From Macrotrachela quadricornifera (lineage: Eukaryota; Rotifera; Eurotatoria; Philodinida; Philodinidae), in assembly GCA_022393335.1 (NCBI GenBank), contig JAJEKB010021087.1, forward strand, positions 1,391,382-1,455,381: 64,000 bases of DNA, read 5' to 3'. The notes under the pieces are model-generated. The model had not been told where the DNA came from and made no database searches. It saw nothing but the letters and a program-made list of their open reading frames with translations. Both the position numbers and the translations under genes were made by a program. Within the stretch, counting starts at the first letter, position 1, and the number at the start of each line of letters is the position of its first letter. This document shows positions 62,401 through 64,000 of the stretch, in pieces.

Positions 62401-64000
62401 AGATTTTAATCAAGATAATCAATTGGATATTGCTGTTGCTAATTATTGGAGTGATAATATATATATATATATTGGATTTGGTAATGGAACATTAGATGTA
62501 CCATATTCATATTCAACTGGTTCGAATTCATATCCTAATTCAATTGCTATTGGAGATTTCAATAATGATAAAAGACAAGATATGGTTATTGCTAATTCTA
62601 ATACTGATAATATAGCTGTATTTATTGCATTTGAATATGTTATATACACAAATTATAATATATTAGTACCTGGTGTTATTCCAGCTCCTTTTTATGTTGG
62701 TATAGCTGATTTTAATAATGATCAACAATTAGATATTGTAGTCTCGAATTTCTTTGCTGACAATTTAGGTTTATATTTAGGATATGGAAATGGAACATTT
62801 GAAAAACAAATATCATTATGGGGTGACTCTTTATCTAGTCCAAAATTTTTTGCTATTGATGATTTTAATAATGATAAACAAATGGATATAGCTGTTGCTA
62901 ATTCAGAAAATGCTACTATAACTTTATTTTTAGGAAATGGAGATGGAACATTTAATGAACAAATAATACCTACAATTGACTCATCATTTTATCCATATTC
63001 AATTGTTGCTGGTGACTTTAATCATGATAATATATCGGATATAGTTGTTACTTATCGAACACATGATAATATTGGTGTATTATTAGGATATGGAAATGGA
63101 TCCTTTCAAGATGAAATCATATATGAGATGCCCATTGGATCTTATCCAGTATGGATGATCGTTGCTGATTTTAATAATGATAAAAATCTCGATATAGCTG
63201 TTGCTAATCGTGAAAAGGATAATATATGGATATTTTTTGGTTATGCTAATGGAACTTTTAGAAATCATAGTATTCTTTCAACTGAAAAGAATTCTAGACC
63301 TAATTCAATTGCTACTGGAGATTTTAATAAAGATAATGCAATGGATATTGTGGTTATCTATGAGTCGCGTAAAAGTATTGATATTTTTTTCGGTTATGGT
63401 AATGGGACTTTTTCACTACAAACAATCCATTCAACTAGTCCTGAATCTCGTTTATATTCAGTGTTTGTTGGCGATGTAAATAATGATACATTACTTGATA
63501 TTCTTGTCACTGATTGGAGTCAAGTTGACTATGGGTTTAAAATTTTTTATGGTTTTGGAGATGGAAATTTTACAGCCCCAAAGACTTATTTAACTAATTT
63601 AAATGCAGAACCTACAGTAATAGCGATTGGTGATTTTAATAGAGACAATAAAGTAGATCTTGCAATTGCATGTTTTAATCAGGATATTATTACTATTATG
63701 CTACAATATAAATTTGAACCATTTGGATCACAAATAATATTTTCAACAGATAAGAATTCTCTTCCTATGTCAGTTGCTGTTGCTGATTTAAACAATGATG
63801 GTCAACAAGATATTGCTGTAGCTAATTATGGTATAAATAATATTGGAATTCTTTTTGGTTATGGAAATGGAAACTTTTCAAAACAAATGACATATTCCAC
63901 TGGTTATAATTCTCAACCAAATTCAATTAGTATAGCTGATATTGATAATGATCATTATCTAGATATTATTATTATAAACTCTGGTACGAATAGTATTGAA
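59465..64000 (+). CDS. Single-pass FG-GAP/VCBS repeat protein, truncated at the window edge
   Basis: Exons 59465-59637, 59690-59811 and 60033-64000 join in frame (GT-AG introns of 52 and 221 bp). At least 1421 residues are encoded and the frame is still open at the last base. Residues 1-67 are polar and Asn-rich. A transmembrane helix spans about 70-92 (LGAIVFAVFTSILMTIGILTVYF), so a type II protein with a large extracellular part is likely. The rest is at least 26 repeats of about 50 residues, each with a calcium-binding loop like GDFNNDxxLDI, then VANYGTxNIGIFLGYGNGTF. In integrin alpha chains such repeats fold into a seven-bladed propeller; 26 would give several. The repeats have drifted (loops GHMNND, NDLNND, KDINKD), so this is not a fresh expansion. 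Codon use is extremely AT-rich. The ATG directly follows TTATAG, so a 5' exon may exist. The ligand is unknown. Confidence 0.8.

Overview
The window most likely comes from a bdelloid rotifer (Rotaria/Adineta-like). This is inferred from composition and gene content, not proven. Support: strongly AT-rich DNA, many short introns (about 50-60 bp) with clear GT...AG ends, and families known to be expanded in bdelloids (arginine-type ADP-ribosyltransferases, NHL-repeat propellers, FG-GAP/VCBS proteins, Kelch fragments). These sit in a landscape crowded with small palindromic DNA transposons. I recognised no rRNA, tRNA or CRISPR array.

Host genes, left to right: the C-terminal part of an ADP-ribosyltransferase (1759-2538 +, probably with an upstream exon at 1620-1704); a decayed Kelch fragment (3124-3534 -); an 11-exon full-size ABC transporter of 1303 residues (15420-20025 -), whose exon phases and four nucleotide-binding signatures all fit; a second, single-exon ADP-ribosyltransferase with a Ser/Thr/Lys repeat tail (37934-38833 +); a small secreted protein in three exons split by a 28-bp intron and a 2.8-kb transposon-filled intron that contains an assembly gap (41256-44635 +); a six-bladed NHL propeller whose 5' exon is missing (52218-53131 -); and a very large single-pass FG-GAP protein that runs off the right edge (59465-64000 +, at least 26 repeats).

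Mobile DNA: an apparently intact mariner with about 190-bp inverted repeats (53211-55111) and a 951-bp foldback element sharing its termini (4880-5830); a Tc1 pseudogene (35131-36230); hAT-type ends at 26435-27860, 50176-51293 and 48872; and a family defined here by CGAGGGAAC termini and a C-TNA-G target (26427-31190, 36872-37492, 46595-48047, 57194-57268). The largest member carries a decayed DDE transposase. At 25572-31218 three elements are nested, each boundary confirmed by its own target duplication: a TA-flanked foldback contains the CGAGGGAAC element, which contains a hAT element. A fourth layer is possible. Three further repeat families carry internal minisatellites (5877-6379 and relatives; 7249-7875 and 10228-10640; 10998-12952 and 20815-21871).

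The genes show no operon-like or pathway link. The nearest thing to a system is the ecology of related mobile elements: autonomous or decayed parents plus deletion derivatives sharing termini and target preference. The main host-gene novelty is the ABC transporter, a fused full-size ABCD/SbmA-like protein whose signature motifs look bacterial or plastid-like rather than peroxisomal.
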